A stretch of 64,000 nucleotides of DNA from Cellulophaga lytica DSM 7489 (GTDB taxonomy: Bacteria > Bacteroidota > Bacteroidia > Flavobacteriales > Flavobacteriaceae). A program made the translations under genes and the position numbers. Below are positions 37,098-46,823 of this stretch, piece after piece. Numbering within the stretch: position 1 is the stretch's first letter; each line of letters starts with the position of its first letter. The stretch is from contig NC_015167.1 in assembly GCF_000190595.1 (NCBI RefSeq), forward strand, positions 856,501 to 920,500, given 5' to 3'. The notes under the pieces were generated by a model. That model searched no databases, was not told where the DNA came from, and saw only the letters and a list, made by a program, of their open reading frames with translations.

Positions 37098-38974
37098 AAA
37101 AATTCCTACTTTCATCTTTCATCATCTTAATAGGACTATCCTTTTTAGGAAGGTTATCCTATTTACAAATTTTTAGCTTTTCTCCTAATCAAATATTAGA
37201 AGACCCTGCAATAAAAACTTTGTATGATTTTCCTGAACGCGGTTACATTTATGACCGTAACGGAAAATTGCTTGTGGCTAACCAAGCTGCTTATGATGTT
37301 ATGGTTATACCAAGAGAGGTTAAACCGTTAGACACTCTGGAGTTTTGTAATTTAATTGGCATTGATAAAAGTACATTTATAAAGAACCTTAAAAATGCAC
37401 GCAAACATTCCCCTAGGTTGCCATACGTAATGGTTTCACAATTATCTAAAGAAGATTATGCCAAGCTACAAGAAAAAATGCGAAAGTATGAAGGGTTTTA
37501 TATTCAAAAACGTTCTCAGCGTTATTATGATACCAAAAGTGCTGCAAATGCTTTAGGATATATTAGCCAAGTAACACCTGGCGACTTAAAAAAGTTTCCA
37601 TATTACAGTCAGGGTGAATTAAAAGGAAAAACCGGAGTAGAAAAACAATATGAAGATATATTACGAGGAAGAAAGGGCGTAAAATATATACAAAAAGATA
37701 GATTTAACAGAGATATTGGCCCTTATAAAAACGGCGCACTAGATACTTTACCAGAGCCTGGCAAAGAAATACAATTAACCATAGATAAGGAACTGCAAGA
37801 ATACGGAGAAAAATTAATGGTTGGTAAACATGGAGGTATAGTAGCGCTAGATCCTAATTCTGGTGAAATATTATCATTAATTTCTGGCCCCACTTATGAC
37901 CCAGCCTTATTGGTAGGCAGAAAACGTTCTGCCAATTACAGCAAACTGTATTATGATAGTATTGCCAAACCAACTTGGGATAGAAGTTTACTTGCCCAAG
38001 AATCTCCAGGTTCTCCTTTTAAAGTAATTAACGCACTTGTAGCTTTACAAGAAGATGTTATGACACCAGAAGATAAAATACGTTGCTATAATGGTTTTTA
38101 CGTTGGAAAAAACAGAACCAAAAGAGGATGCCATTGCGGTGGAGGTCTAAGAGATATGTATAGCGGAATTTACAAATCATGTAACGCTTATTTTGCTGGG
38201 ACTTTTAAACAAATTTTTGACAAGTTTGAAACTACAGATGAAGCTATGGATGTGTGGCAAAAACACGTTAAAAGTTTTGGACTTGGAGAATATTTAGGAA
38301 CCGATTTACCTACTGGAAGCAGAGGACGAATTCCTGGGAAAGAATATTATGATAGGGTTTATGGAGATAATAGATGGACGTGGTCTTATATTGTTTCTAT
38401 ATCATTTGGACAGGGTGAAGTTGCTGTTACACCTATACAATTAGCTAATATGACCGCTGCTATTGCTAACAAAGGTTATTACTATACCCCACATATTTTA
38501 AAAAAGGTAGAAGGCAAACCAATTACAGACCCAAAATACACCCAAAGAAAATATACTACTATAGATAAAGAAAATTTTGAGCCAGTTATTAAAGGTATGG
38601 AAGCTGTGTACAAAACCCCAGGTGGTACTGCACATTGGCTACAAGTTCCTGGTATTAACATTGCCGGAAAAACTGGTACTGTAGAAAACTTTACCAGAAT
38701 TAATGGCGTTAGAACACAACTTACAGACCACTCTATTTTTGTTGCTTTTGCTCCTGTAGAAAACCCAAAAATTGCTTTAGCTATTTTTATAGAGCACGGT
38801 TATTTTGGAGGAAGATATGCCGGACATATAGCTTCGTTAATGATTGAAAAATATTTAAAAGGAGAAATTACTCGTAAAGACTTAGAAAAGAAAATGCTTG
38901 AAAAAACTTTAGAAAAAGAATATGCAAAGCCATATAGCGGCGAGCCTTTTCCTATTAACGAAAGAGTTTGGTAA
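37094..38974 (+). CDS. mrdA: Penicillin-binding protein 2 (transpeptidase)
   Basis: 626 residues: N-terminal membrane anchor (~4-24), PBP dimerisation domain (FPERGYIYDRNGKLLVANQ), and a transpeptidase domain. Active-site motifs are Ser307-Pro-Phe-Lys310 (SPGSPFK), SCN at 362-364 and KTG at 526-528. It cross-links peptidoglycan during elongation, working with RodA, whose gene follows after 35 bases. It begins inside the mreD stop (ATGA overlap). Confidence 0.95.
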   Translation: MKKFLLSSFIILIGLSFLGRLSYLQIFSFSPNQILEDPAIKTLYDFPERGYIYDRNGKLLVANQAAYDVMVIPREVKPLDTLEFCNLIGIDKSTFIKNLKNARKHSPRLPYVMVSQLSKEDYAKLQEKMRKYEGFYIQKRSQRYYDTKSAANALGYISQVTPGDLKKFPYYSQGELKGKTGVEKQYEDILRGRKGVKYIQKDRFNRDIGPYKNGALDTLPEPGKEIQLTIDKELQEYGEKLMVGKHGGIVALDPNSGEILSLISGPTYDPALLVGRKRSANYSKLYYDSIAKPTWDRSLLAQESPGSPFKVINALVALQEDVMTPEDKIRCYNGFYVGKNRTKRGCHCGGGLRDMYSGIYKSCNAYFAGTFKQIFDKFETTDEAMDVWQKHVKSFGLGEYLGTDLPTGSRGRIPGKEYYDRVYGDNRWTWSYIVSISFGQGEVAVTPIQLANMTAAIANKGYYYTPHILKKVEGKPITDPKYTQRKYTTIDKENFEPVIKGMEAVYKTPGGTAHWLQVPGINIAGKTGTVENFTRINGVRTQLTDHSIFVAFAPVENPKIALAIFIEHGYFGGRYAGHIASLMIEKYLKGEITRKDLEKKMLEKTLEKEYAKPYSGEPFPINERVW

Positions 38975-39009
38975 CTTTTTAAAAAGCAAAAAAACAAGAA
39001 AACTCCTTT

Positions 39010-40293
39010 ATGTCTGGAAACACTTTTTTAAAAAGAATAGATTGGCTTAGTATCTTTATTTACTTAGCGCTAACCATTATTGGTTGGGTAAGCATATATT
39101 CTAGTACATTTTCAGAGAGTAACCCATCTATATTAGATTTTGGAACCTTTTACGGTAAACAGGCTTTTTTTATTGGAGTTAGTATATTAACTGTGGTTTT
39201 TATTTTTGCTACAGAGGCTAATCTTTTTGAACGGTTTTCTGGCATTATTTACGCATGTAGCATTGTTTTACTAGTTGGGTTATTTCCGTTTGGTAAAACT
39301 ATTGCCGGAGCAACATCATGGTATAATTTAGGTTTTTTTAATTTACAACCATCAGAAATAGCAAAGGTTGCCACAACACTTGCTTTAGCTAAATACTTAA
39401 GTGATATACAAACAGACCTTAAAAAACAAAAAGATAAGTTGTATGCTTTTGGTATTTTAATAATACCTGCAATATTAATTGTACTACAACCAGATCCTGG
39501 TAGTGGCGTTGTATTTTTAGCCTTAACATTTGTTTTGTTTAGAGAAGGTTTGCCGTTGTACTACTTAGCTATTGGTTTAGTAATGCTTCTTATTTTTGTA
39601 GCTACGCTTAAATTTGGCACTATTTGGGTAGTTATAGCTGTTAGTATTTTAATTGCTTTATTTTATTTAACAAAAAAAGAAAGAGTAAAAATATCTCCAT
39701 TACCAATTATACTGTTCTTTATAGCATCTGTAACCATTTCTTTATCTGTAAGGTTTGTTTTTGATTCGGTTTTAAAACAACATCATAGAGACAGATTTAA
39801 TCTTTGGTTGCGTCTAGAAAAAGATCCAAAAAAATTAGAAGACATTAGAAAAACCATAGGTTATAACACATACCAGTCTGAAAAAGCAATTGAATCTGGT
39901 GGTTTTACTGGAAAAGGTTTTTTACAAGGAACAAGAACAAAGGGTGACTTTGTACCAGAACAACATTCAGATTACATTTTTACAACTGTAGGAGAAGAAT
40001 GGGGCTTTTTAGGAACCGCCACTGTTGTTTTATTATTTTCTGTATTACTACTACGACTGGTATACATAGCAGAGCGCCAAAAAAATGCCTTTAGTAGAAT
40101 ATATGGCTACGGTGTAATATCTATTTTATTTATACATTATTTAATAAACATAGGAATGGTTATTGGCTTAGTACCCACAATTGGTATTCCGTTACCATTT
40201 ATGAGTTACGGAGGCTCTGGCTTACTTGGTTTTACATTGTTGCTTTTTATCTTTTTAAAGTTAGATGCAAACCGTTTAAAAGAATGGGGCTAA
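39010..40293 (+). CDS. rodA: Rod-shape determining protein RodA (SEDS glycosyltransferase)
   Basis: 427 residues with about ten membrane helices. SEDS features: GATSWYNLGFFNLQPSEIAK, LQPDPGSG with the catalytic-region Asp, FVPEQHSDYIFTTVGEEWGF, and GLVPTIGIPLPFMSYGGSG near the end. It polymerises glycan strands for PBP2. Last gene of the mre set; its stop overlaps the convergent nuclease gene by four bases. Confidence 0.96.
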   Translation: MSGNTFLKRIDWLSIFIYLALTIIGWVSIYSSTFSESNPSILDFGTFYGKQAFFIGVSILTVVFIFATEANLFERFSGIIYACSIVLLVGLFPFGKTIAGATSWYNLGFFNLQPSEIAKVATTLALAKYLSDIQTDLKKQKDKLYAFGILIIPAILIVLQPDPGSGVVFLALTFVLFREGLPLYYLAIGLVMLLIFVATLKFGTIWVVIAVSILIALFYLTKKERVKISPLPIILFFIASVTISLSVRFVFDSVLKQHHRDRFNLWLRLEKDPKKLEDIRKTIGYNTYQSEKAIESGGFTGKGFLQGTRTKGDFVPEQHSDYIFTTVGEEWGFLGTATVVLLFSVLLLRLVYIAERQKNAFSRIYGYGVISILFIHYLINIGMVIGLVPTIGIPLPFMSYGGSGLLGFTLLLFIFLKLDANRLKEWG

Positions 40294-41096
40294 AGAGCCC
40301 AATTTGTAACATTTACTTTAGCCTCTAGCTTATCTTGAGTCTGTTTTGGTAATGCTTCAAAAAAATCTATCCCAGTTTCTTTTTCTATCTTATCAACAGA
40401 AACCACAAAAGAACTCAGCTCTTTTTTACTCTCTTTATGCGGAAACAAAAAAGCTATTACATTTAAGTTATCTCCTTTTCCTTTAGCTACAATTTTGTAA
40501 AAGTAATTTGGAACAGCTACATCTTCATCTCCTATCTCATCCATATGCCCTTTTAAAACACCTCCTGTTACAACATACAGCTCTTTATCTCTCTTTACCC
40601 ATTGTCTTACTTTTTTCTCTAAACGATTCCATACACCAGCATTAAAATCGTTTTTTTGAGGGGTTATATTACTTGTGTAAAATGTTTCATTATACGCTTG
40701 TAATGCAAACCTACGATCACCGGCAGGACAAAGATGCCCCCTATCATAACCAGAGCGTTTATAATTACGCCAATCTGCAGATTTTGTTTTAACTTTTGGG
40801 TCTTCAATAAAATAAGGTCTTTTTCTATCCTCATAGGTTAAATGTTGTTTGTTTAACAGATAAGCAACCCACTCTGCTTGCTCATATTTTTCATTATATG
40901 ACAAGGTAAAATAATTGTGTTTAACAACAACTCCTGTAGTAGATGATGGTTGCAAATAGTTCTCTAATTTAACTTGCTTATTATCTTTTACTACACTGGC
41001 ATCTGTATAAGTATCTGGCGTATAAAAATTATTAAACAGCCAAAAACCTACTGTACAAATTACCATTAAAATTAAGTATGTTGTTTTTTTAGTCAT
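40290..41096 (-). CDS. Exported DNA/RNA non-specific endonuclease
   Basis: 268 residues with an N-terminal hydrophobic helix (TTYLILMVICTVGFWLF) that acts as signal or anchor. The beta-beta-alpha metal nuclease signature is complete: DRGH at 118-121 in SGYDRGHLCPAGD with catalytic His121, metal ligand Asn152 and Glu160 in QKNDFNAGVWNRLE. It cleaves DNA and RNA outside the cytoplasm, perhaps for nutrient salvage. The ends of this gene and rodA overlap by four bases. Confidence 0.93.
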   Translation of the reverse strand: MTKKTTYLILMVICTVGFWLFNNFYTPDTYTDASVVKDNKQVKLENYLQPSSTTGVVVKHNYFTLSYNEKYEQAEWVAYLLNKQHLTYEDRKRPYFIEDPKVKTKSADWRNYKRSGYDRGHLCPAGDRRFALQAYNETFYTSNITPQKNDFNAGVWNRLEKKVRQWVKRDKELYVVTGGVLKGHMDEIGDEDVAVPNYFYKIVAKGKGDNLNVIAFLFPHKESKKELSSFVVSVDKIEKETGIDFFEALPKQTQDKLEAKVNVTNWAL

Positions 41097-41138
41097 TTTT
41101 AAAATTCTAATTATTTACATCCAATTTAAATAAAAAAT

Positions 41139-41169
41139 AAAGCTTCCAGATAAAAAATCTGAAAGCTTT
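41139..41169 (-). terminator. Terminator of the small lipoprotein gene
   Basis: 13-bp arms 41139-41151 and 41157-41169, 5-nt loop; the single mismatch becomes G-U on the minus strand, where an AT-rich T-containing tail follows. Confidence 0.75.
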
Positions 41170-41193
41170 ACTATTGTTGTTTATATAAAATAG

Positions 41194-41550
41194 CTACTCT
41201 TTAATAGCTGCTGTATATCCGTTAGAATCTTCTAAGGTTGTATAACCTGCTACTTTTACAATTTTAAAAACATCATTAGATCTCCCCTCTACATACTCTA
41301 CAGTATACTTTTCTCCGCTTTGTGACCAAGTAAATGTTGTGCTAGATTTTAAGTCTCCGTTTGTGAACTTTTTAAAAGTCCCCATTTTATCTGAGTCAAA
41401 TTTCCATTCATCTTTAGAACTTTGTTCTTCTTGCCCCTCAAAAGAAACAGAAAAATCACTTGACCAAGTACCAACTATGGCAGAAGATTCATTTTTAGAA
41501 CAACTTGTTGTTAATACAACGGCAAATAAAATAAGTAATAGTTTTTTCAA
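41194..41550 (-). CDS. Small hypothetical lipoprotein
   Basis: 118 residues. The start is TTG at 41550: an in-frame stop lies three codons upstream, and no ATG precedes the signal sequence KKLLLILFAVVLTTSC (lipobox TTSC). The mature part has paired Gly/Trp/Ser strands (IVGTWSSDFSVSFEG, DEWKFDSDKMGTFKKF, TTFTWSQSGEKYTVEY), a pattern of lipocalin-like small beta-barrels. Function unknown. It stands alone, with its own terminator. Confidence 0.75.
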   Translation of the reverse strand: MKKLLLILFAVVLTTSCSKNESSAIVGTWSSDFSVSFEGQEEQSSKDEWKFDSDKMGTFKKFTNGDLKSSTTFTWSQSGEKYTVEYVEGRSNDVFKIVKVAGYTTLEDSNGYTAAIKE

Positions 41551-41616
41551 AATAAATTATGGTTTAGGTTAATTATACTTTTTTAACGTGTTTATTTTTA
41601 CAATAGTATAATGCAT

Positions 41617-41646
41617 AAAAAAAGCCTAGTTAAAAAACTAGGCTTA
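41617..41646 (-). terminator. Terminator of the Prc-type protease gene
   Basis: Perfect 10-bp stem (41622-41631 with 41636-41645) around four A; on the minus strand it is followed by a run of T. Confidence 0.88.
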
Positions 41647-41667
41647 AAAAAATACTGTAACAAAAAC

Positions 41668-43794
41668 TTACCCTTTAATTGCGGCTAGTTTATTGTTATT
41701 TTTAATATTATTAATTTTTAAATCTTTAAGCACACTAATAGCTTCTTCTACGTAAACGTCTCTAGCTAAATCTTTATGCCATCTTTCTCTTTTTTCTTTT
41801 AAAATAGTGTCTTTTACAAATAAATCTTTTTCATACTTTAACGACTCAAAAGTTAAACCTGTTTTGTAATCATAAATACCTTTAAAGTGTTTAGATTTTT
41901 CTAAAAGCTTTTCCTTTTCTTTTTTATAATCGCTATAGCTTAAAGATACCACATTTTCATCTTGCTGCTCTTTTAACCATTTTGCATTTTCTTCAATTAA
42001 TTTTAATTGAGAGTTTGCTGCCATACGCTTAGCACTATTTGCTATAGTTTGCTTGTAATCTATATAACCATCCCAAGTCTTATAATTTGCAGGACTAATT
42101 TTATCCCAAGCTAATGGATTTTGCTGATCTCTTTCACCTAAATCTATATAGCTATATTTGTCTGGAACTACTACATCACTCTTAACACCTTCTAACTGAG
42201 TAGATCCACCATTAATTCTGTAAAACTTTTGCGTAGTTACTTTTAAAGCTCCTAAATCTCCGTGTTCATTATTACGGACAATATCAGATAAAGACCATAA
42301 GTTTTGAACCGTTCCTTTACCAAAAGTTTGCTTACTACCAATTACAACACCTCTTTTATAGTCTTGCATTGCAGCTGCTAAAATTTCTGAAGCAGAAGCA
42401 GACAATTCATTTACCAATAACACTAAAGGACCGTCCCATTGTATACGCTCATCTTTATCTTCATGTACTACTTTTTCTTCTGTACTGCCTGAAGATTTTA
42501 CCTGTACCACAGGACCATCTTTAATAAATAAACCAGCCATTTCTACAACGGTACGCAAAGACCCTCCTCCGTTATCTCTAAGGTCTAAAACTAAACCTTC
42601 CATACCGGCTTGCTTTAATCTTTCAATTTCCTTTGCTACATCAGAAGCAGCATTACGGTTACTATAATCTTTAAAATCTACATAAAACTTAGGTAGGTTA
42701 ATTATTCCGTAGGTATGATCTTCTTTTTTTACTGTAGCAGACTTAGCATAAGATTCTTCCATCTCTACTAAATCTCTAGTAATTTTTACAACTTGTGTAG
42801 AACCGTCTACCTTTTTAACAGTTAAATAAACATTAGTTCCCTTAGGACCTTTCATTAATTTAATTGCGTCATTTAATTGCATTCCTGTAACGTCTACAGG
42901 TTCTTCATCTGGTTTTTGACCAACTTTTATAATTTCATCACCAACTTCAATAGTTTGATCTCTCCAAATAGGACCTCCAGAAATTACTTCTACAATTTTT
43001 ATTTGGTCTTTCTTTTTCTGTAATCTAGCTCCAATTCCTTCAAATTTACCAGACATACTCACATCAAACTTATCTTTGTCTTCTGGTGCAAAGTAGTATG
43101 TATGTGGGTCAAACCCTTCTACTATTGTGTTAATGTATTGTCCAAACCAATCTTCACGGTCGTACTCATTATTCACAAAATCAAAAAAGTCATCTAACGT
43201 AGATTTTGTTAACTCTCTAGCAGCTTTTTCTGCTTCAGTTTTAGATAATGGCTTTTCTTTATCTGTAAGTTTATCATCAAAAGTGCTAATTGTAGCATAC
43301 TTTAATTGTTTTCTCCACCTTTCTCTTAATTCCTTTTTTGACGAAACAAAAGTCTGATCTTCATAATTGATATCTATTTTCTCTGCAGTATCAAAATTAA
43401 AAGGCTTACTTAAAATATCTTTGTAAATGTCTGAAGCTTCATCCATACGCTTCATCAATCTTTTGTGTACCAAATCAAAAAAACTAATGTCAGTATTTTT
43501 TATTTGATCATCTATCTGAAACTTATACTTTTCAAATTCTTTTATATCACTTTCTAAAAAATATCTTTTTGTTGGATCTAAGACATCTATAAACTCTTCA
43601 AAAACTGACACTGAAAAATCGTCATTAATATCTTTAGGTTCATAATGCCCCTTTTCTAACATATATGCAATTATCTCTATCAGTAATTTATCTTTATCAC
43701 CGTCATTAACAGTGTCTAAAGATTTATTTGTGAAACTGCAAGACGCCACTGCAAATAGCATCCCCAATAACATAACAATTAAATTCTTTTTCAT
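41668..43794 (-). CDS. prc: Carboxy-terminal processing protease (Prc/tail-specific type, S41)
   Basis: 708 residues with a lipobox-like signal (LFAVASC, Cys19). Order: an N-terminal helical domain (~30-235), a PDZ domain (~245-330, GIGARLQKKKDQIKIVEV), the S41 peptidase core (~355-560) and the Prc C-terminal domain. The Ser/Lys dyad is probably Ser467 in SASASE and Lys493 in TFGKGTVQ. It degrades or trims periplasmic proteins at their C-termini. The gene is divergent from surE across 216 bases. Confidence 0.94.
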   Translation of the reverse strand: MKKNLIVMLLGMLFAVASCSFTNKSLDTVNDGDKDKLLIEIIAYMLEKGHYEPKDINDDFSVSVFEEFIDVLDPTKRYFLESDIKEFEKYKFQIDDQIKNTDISFFDLVHKRLMKRMDEASDIYKDILSKPFNFDTAEKIDINYEDQTFVSSKKELRERWRKQLKYATISTFDDKLTDKEKPLSKTEAEKAARELTKSTLDDFFDFVNNEYDREDWFGQYINTIVEGFDPHTYYFAPEDKDKFDVSMSGKFEGIGARLQKKKDQIKIVEVISGGPIWRDQTIEVGDEIIKVGQKPDEEPVDVTGMQLNDAIKLMKGPKGTNVYLTVKKVDGSTQVVKITRDLVEMEESYAKSATVKKEDHTYGIINLPKFYVDFKDYSNRNAASDVAKEIERLKQAGMEGLVLDLRDNGGGSLRTVVEMAGLFIKDGPVVQVKSSGSTEEKVVHEDKDERIQWDGPLVLLVNELSASASEILAAAMQDYKRGVVIGSKQTFGKGTVQNLWSLSDIVRNNEHGDLGALKVTTQKFYRINGGSTQLEGVKSDVVVPDKYSYIDLGERDQQNPLAWDKISPANYKTWDGYIDYKQTIANSAKRMAANSQLKLIEENAKWLKEQQDENVVSLSYSDYKKEKEKLLEKSKHFKGIYDYKTGLTFESLKYEKDLFVKDTILKEKRERWHKDLARDVYVEEAISVLKDLKINNIKNNNKLAAIKG

Positions 43795-44010
43795 CTATTA
43801 TTATTTTAACTTTAGTAGAATTTGGACTCTTAAAATTACATTAAACAATGTAAATCTTAATTATTTTACCAAGATACTGAAAAAACTATGCCACATTATA
43901 AGTTAGCAGTAGTTTTTTAACCTTTTTATGATAATTATAAGATAGATTTTTAAAAAGCATTCTTGTAAACATTATAAAAACGTATTTTTACGGTATAAAT
44001 TATATGTTAG

Positions 44011-44793
44011 ATGCAAAAACCATTAATATTAGTTACCAATGATGACGGAATTACAGCTCCGGGATTAAGATCTTTGGTAAAATTTATGAAAGAGATAGGT
44101 GATGTTGTTGTTGTAGCACCAGATAGTCCGCAGTCTGGTATGGGACACGCAATTACTATTAACAACACTTTACATGCTAACTTAGTAACTGTAGATGATA
44201 TTGATGGTGCAGAACAAGAGTATAGCTGTAGCGGAACACCGGCAGATTGCGTAAAAATGGGACTTCAGGAGCTTTTAGACCGAAAACCAGACTTATGTGT
44301 TAGTGGTATTAATCACGGGTCTAACTCCTCTATAAATGTAATTTACTCTGGTACAATGAGTGCTGCTATTGAAGCCGGAATTGAAGGCATACCTGCTATT
44401 GGTTTTTCTTTGTGTGACTTTTCATGGGATGCAGATTTTGAAGAAGCCAAACCTTTTGTACAAAAAATTGTAAAACAAGCACTTGCAAACGGTATCCCTA
44501 AAGGAGTTGTTTTAAATGTAAACATTCCTGTTATTGAAAATGAAAAAATAAAAGGGATTAAAATTTGTAGGCAGGCACGTGCCAACTGGAAAGAAAAATT
44601 TGATAAACGAACCAACCCAATGGGAAAAGATTATTATTGGTTAACTGGTAAATTTGAATTGCTTGATAAAGGCGAGGACACAGATGAATTTGCACTTGCT
44701 AATAATTATATTTCTGTAGTGCCAACTCAGTTTGACTTAACAGCGCACCACACCATACAACAACTAAACAATTGGAATTTAAATGAACACTAA
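44011..44793 (+). CDS. surE: 5'/3'-nucleotidase SurE
   Basis: 260 residues. The metal-binding opening LILVTNDDGITAPG carries Asn10, Asp11 and Asp12. PDSPQSGMGHAIT, SGTPADCVKMGLQ and the GINHGSN loop complete the SurE active site. It is a cytoplasmic metal-dependent phosphatase on nucleoside monophosphates. The gene overlaps the next one by 11 bases and leads a run toward lpxB. Confidence 0.96.
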   Translation: MQKPLILVTNDDGITAPGLRSLVKFMKEIGDVVVVAPDSPQSGMGHAITINNTLHANLVTVDDIDGAEQEYSCSGTPADCVKMGLQELLDRKPDLCVSGINHGSNSSINVIYSGTMSAAIEAGIEGIPAIGFSLCDFSWDADFEEAKPFVQKIVKQALANGIPKGVVLNVNIPVIENEKIKGIKICRQARANWKEKFDKRTNPMGKDYYWLTGKFELLDKGEDTDEFALANNYISVVPTQFDLTAHHTIQQLNNWNLNEH

Positions 44794-45067
44794 AAAAGAA
44801 GTTATAATTGGATTTCTTGTAGGTATAATTGCTAATACTATTGGTACATTAGCATATATTTTACTTTTTTCTGATTTAAGTATTGTAGAAACATACAAAG
44901 CAGCTGTAGAAAGTGACCATATTGGCAGTCTACTAGCACTTGGAGCTATATTAAATTTAATTGCTTTTTTTCTTTTTTTAAAAATTAAAAGAGATTATAG
45001 AGCCAGAGGTGTATTAATAGCTACATTATTAACTGCTCTTGTTATTTTATATTACAAGGTTTTTTAA
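44783..45067 (+). CDS. Small membrane protein between surE and lpxB
   Basis: 94 residues with three hydrophobic segments (VIIGFLVGIIANTIGTLAYI, HIGSLLALGAILNLIAFFLF, ARGVLIATLLTALVILYY). It begins inside the last codons of surE and ends 16 bases before lpxB, so it is probably translated with them. No known domain recognised. The tight placement suggests a role in envelope lipid or surface synthesis, which is inference. Confidence 0.75.
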   Translation: MNTKKEVIIGFLVGIIANTIGTLAYILLFSDLSIVETYKAAVESDHIGSLLALGAILNLIAFFLFLKIKRDYRARGVLIATLLTALVILYYKVF

Positions 45068-45083
45068 ATAAGTTACATACTAC

Positions 45084-46208
45084 ATGAAATATTACATTAT
45101 TGCCGGTGAAGCTTCTGGAGACTTACACGGCTCTAACCTTATAAAAGCTATTAAAGTTGCAGACACTAACGCAAATATTAGGTGTTGGGGTGGAGACCTT
45201 ATGCAACAAGCTGGTGGAGATCTTGTAAAACATTACAAGAGTATGGCTTTTATGGGCTTTATTGAGGTTATAAGTAATATTAATAAAATATCTAAAAACT
45301 TAAAATTTTGTAAAGAAGATATTGATGCTTTTAAACCAGATGCTATTGTTTTTATAGACTATTCTGGATTTAATTTGCGTATTGCAAAATGGGCTAAAGA
45401 AAATAATTACCGTACCAACTATTATATATCTCCACAAATTTGGGCCTCAAGAGAAGGTAGAATTTCTAAAATTAAACGAGATGTAGATGCTATGCACGTT
45501 ATTCTTCCGTTTGAAAAAGATTTTTACGAAAAAAAACACAATTATCCAGTACATTTTGTTGGCCATCCCTTGTTAGATGCCATTAACAAACAACCACTTC
45601 CTAATGAAGCAAATTTTAGAGCCAACAATAATTTAGATCCTAAAAAACAAATTATTGCTTTATTACCTGGTAGTAGAAAGCAAGAGGTTCAAAAAATGCT
45701 AAACGTAATGTTATCTGTAACAAAATCCTTTACAAACTACCAATTTGTTATAGCTGGTGCACCAAGTTTAGATTTAGACTTTTACAAGCCCTATTTAAAA
45801 AATCCTCAAGTAGGCTTTGTAGCCAACCAAACTTATAGTTTATTAGCGTTGTCTACTGCTGCTTTGGTTACAAGTGGTACAGCAACATTAGAAACTGCAT
45901 TGTTTAAAGTACCACAAGCGGTTTGCTATAAAGCTCATTGGCTGTCTTACTACATTGCAAAAAAAATAATTACTCTTAAATACATTTCATTAGTGAACTT
46001 AATAATGGACAAAGAAGTAATTAAAGAATTAATACAAGACGATTTAAATACAAACAACCTTACTTTAGAACTGAATAAAATATTATCTAAAGACACCAGA
46101 ACAAAAGTTTTTGAGGAATATTACCAACTTGAAAAAAAACTAGGAGGAGTAGGTGCTAGTAAAAAAGCGGCAGAATTAATTGTTTCCAATACAAAAGCTA
46201 AAACATAA
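45084..46208 (+). CDS. lpxB: Lipid-A-disaccharide synthase
   Basis: 374 residues, family length. GEASGDLHGSNLIKAIK at the start, CWGGDLMQQAGG, the IDYSGFNLRIAKWAK region, PQIWASREGRI, FVGHPLLDA, LLPGSRKQEVQ and VTSGTATLETALFKVPQAV are all LpxB landmarks. It joins UDP-2,3-diacylglucosamine to lipid X in lipid A synthesis at the inner face of the inner membrane. Confidence 0.96.
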   Translation: MKYYIIAGEASGDLHGSNLIKAIKVADTNANIRCWGGDLMQQAGGDLVKHYKSMAFMGFIEVISNINKISKNLKFCKEDIDAFKPDAIVFIDYSGFNLRIAKWAKENNYRTNYYISPQIWASREGRISKIKRDVDAMHVILPFEKDFYEKKHNYPVHFVGHPLLDAINKQPLPNEANFRANNNLDPKKQIIALLPGSRKQEVQKMLNVMLSVTKSFTNYQFVIAGAPSLDLDFYKPYLKNPQVGFVANQTYSLLALSTAALVTSGTATLETALFKVPQAVCYKAHWLSYYIAKKIITLKYISLVNLIMDKEVIKELIQDDLNTNNLTLELNKILSKDTRTKVFEEYYQLEKKLGGVGASKKAAELIVSNTKAKT

Positions 46209-46262
46209 AAACCAATAAAATTTACTAAATTTGGTAACCAAGTGTCCTAAATTTTTCTTGGA

Positions 46263-46820
46263 ATGATCCGTAAAGTAACTTTTTTTCTAATAATTCTTTC
46301 TCTAGGCAGCTGTGTCTCTAAAAAGAAAACCACCTACAGCAAAGATCGCAAAGTAAGCGTAGCACCATCTAAAGTAATCATAAAAAAAGGAGCCTCTTCT
46401 AAAGCCAAAAGAAAAGCAGAAGAAATTGCTGTTGAGCGTAAAGCAGACAAAATTATAAATTCTGCCTTGGCTTTTTCTGGCACGCCGTATAAGTTTGGTG
46501 GAACCACAAAAAGAGGAATGGATTGCTCTGGACTACTCTATGTTGCTTTTTCTGAACATAACATCACTCTTCCTAGAGTGTCTTACAATATGGCTAATGA
46601 AGGCAAAGAAATACGAGTTAAAGATGTAGAAAAAGGAGATTTACTTTTTTTTAGAACCTCAAAAAAAAGAAAACGTATAAACCATGTTGGTTTGGTAGTT
46701 GCAACAGATAATAACGAAATTAAGTTTGTACACGCTAGCACCTCTAGAGGTGTAATTGTTTCATCTTTAAGAGAAGGCTATTGGAATTATGCTTTTGTAA
46801 AAGCTACTAGAGTACTGTAA
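46263..46820 (+). CDS. NlpC/P60 (C40) family peptidase lipoprotein
   Basis: 185 residues with lipobox SLGSC (Cys17). After a Lys-rich linker the NlpC/P60 domain fills the last ~120 residues: Cys88 in GMDCSGLLY, His141 in NHVGLVV and His157 in KFVHAST form the catalytic set. Such enzymes cut peptide bonds in peptidoglycan stems. It lies between lpxB and the ComEC-like gene; three bases separate it from the latter. Confidence 0.93.
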   Translation: MIRKVTFFLIILSLGSCVSKKKTTYSKDRKVSVAPSKVIIKKGASSKAKRKAEEIAVERKADKIINSALAFSGTPYKFGGTTKRGMDCSGLLYVAFSEHNITLPRVSYNMANEGKEIRVKDVEKGDLLFFRTSKKRKRINHVGLVVATDNNEIKFVHASTSRGVIVSSLREGYWNYAFVKATRVL

Positions 46821-46823
46821 TTT

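Noticed and set aside
41668-43794. The protease as a type IX secretion cargo
   Set aside because: It ends in a Prc C-terminal domain and lacks a type IX C-terminal signal domain; the N-terminal lipobox indicates lipoprotein sorting.
43861-43920. Sigma-54-like TGGCATAGTTTTTTC on the minus strand before the Prc-type gene
   Set aside because: The -12 GC is not intact (TC instead of GC), and part of the match is a T run.
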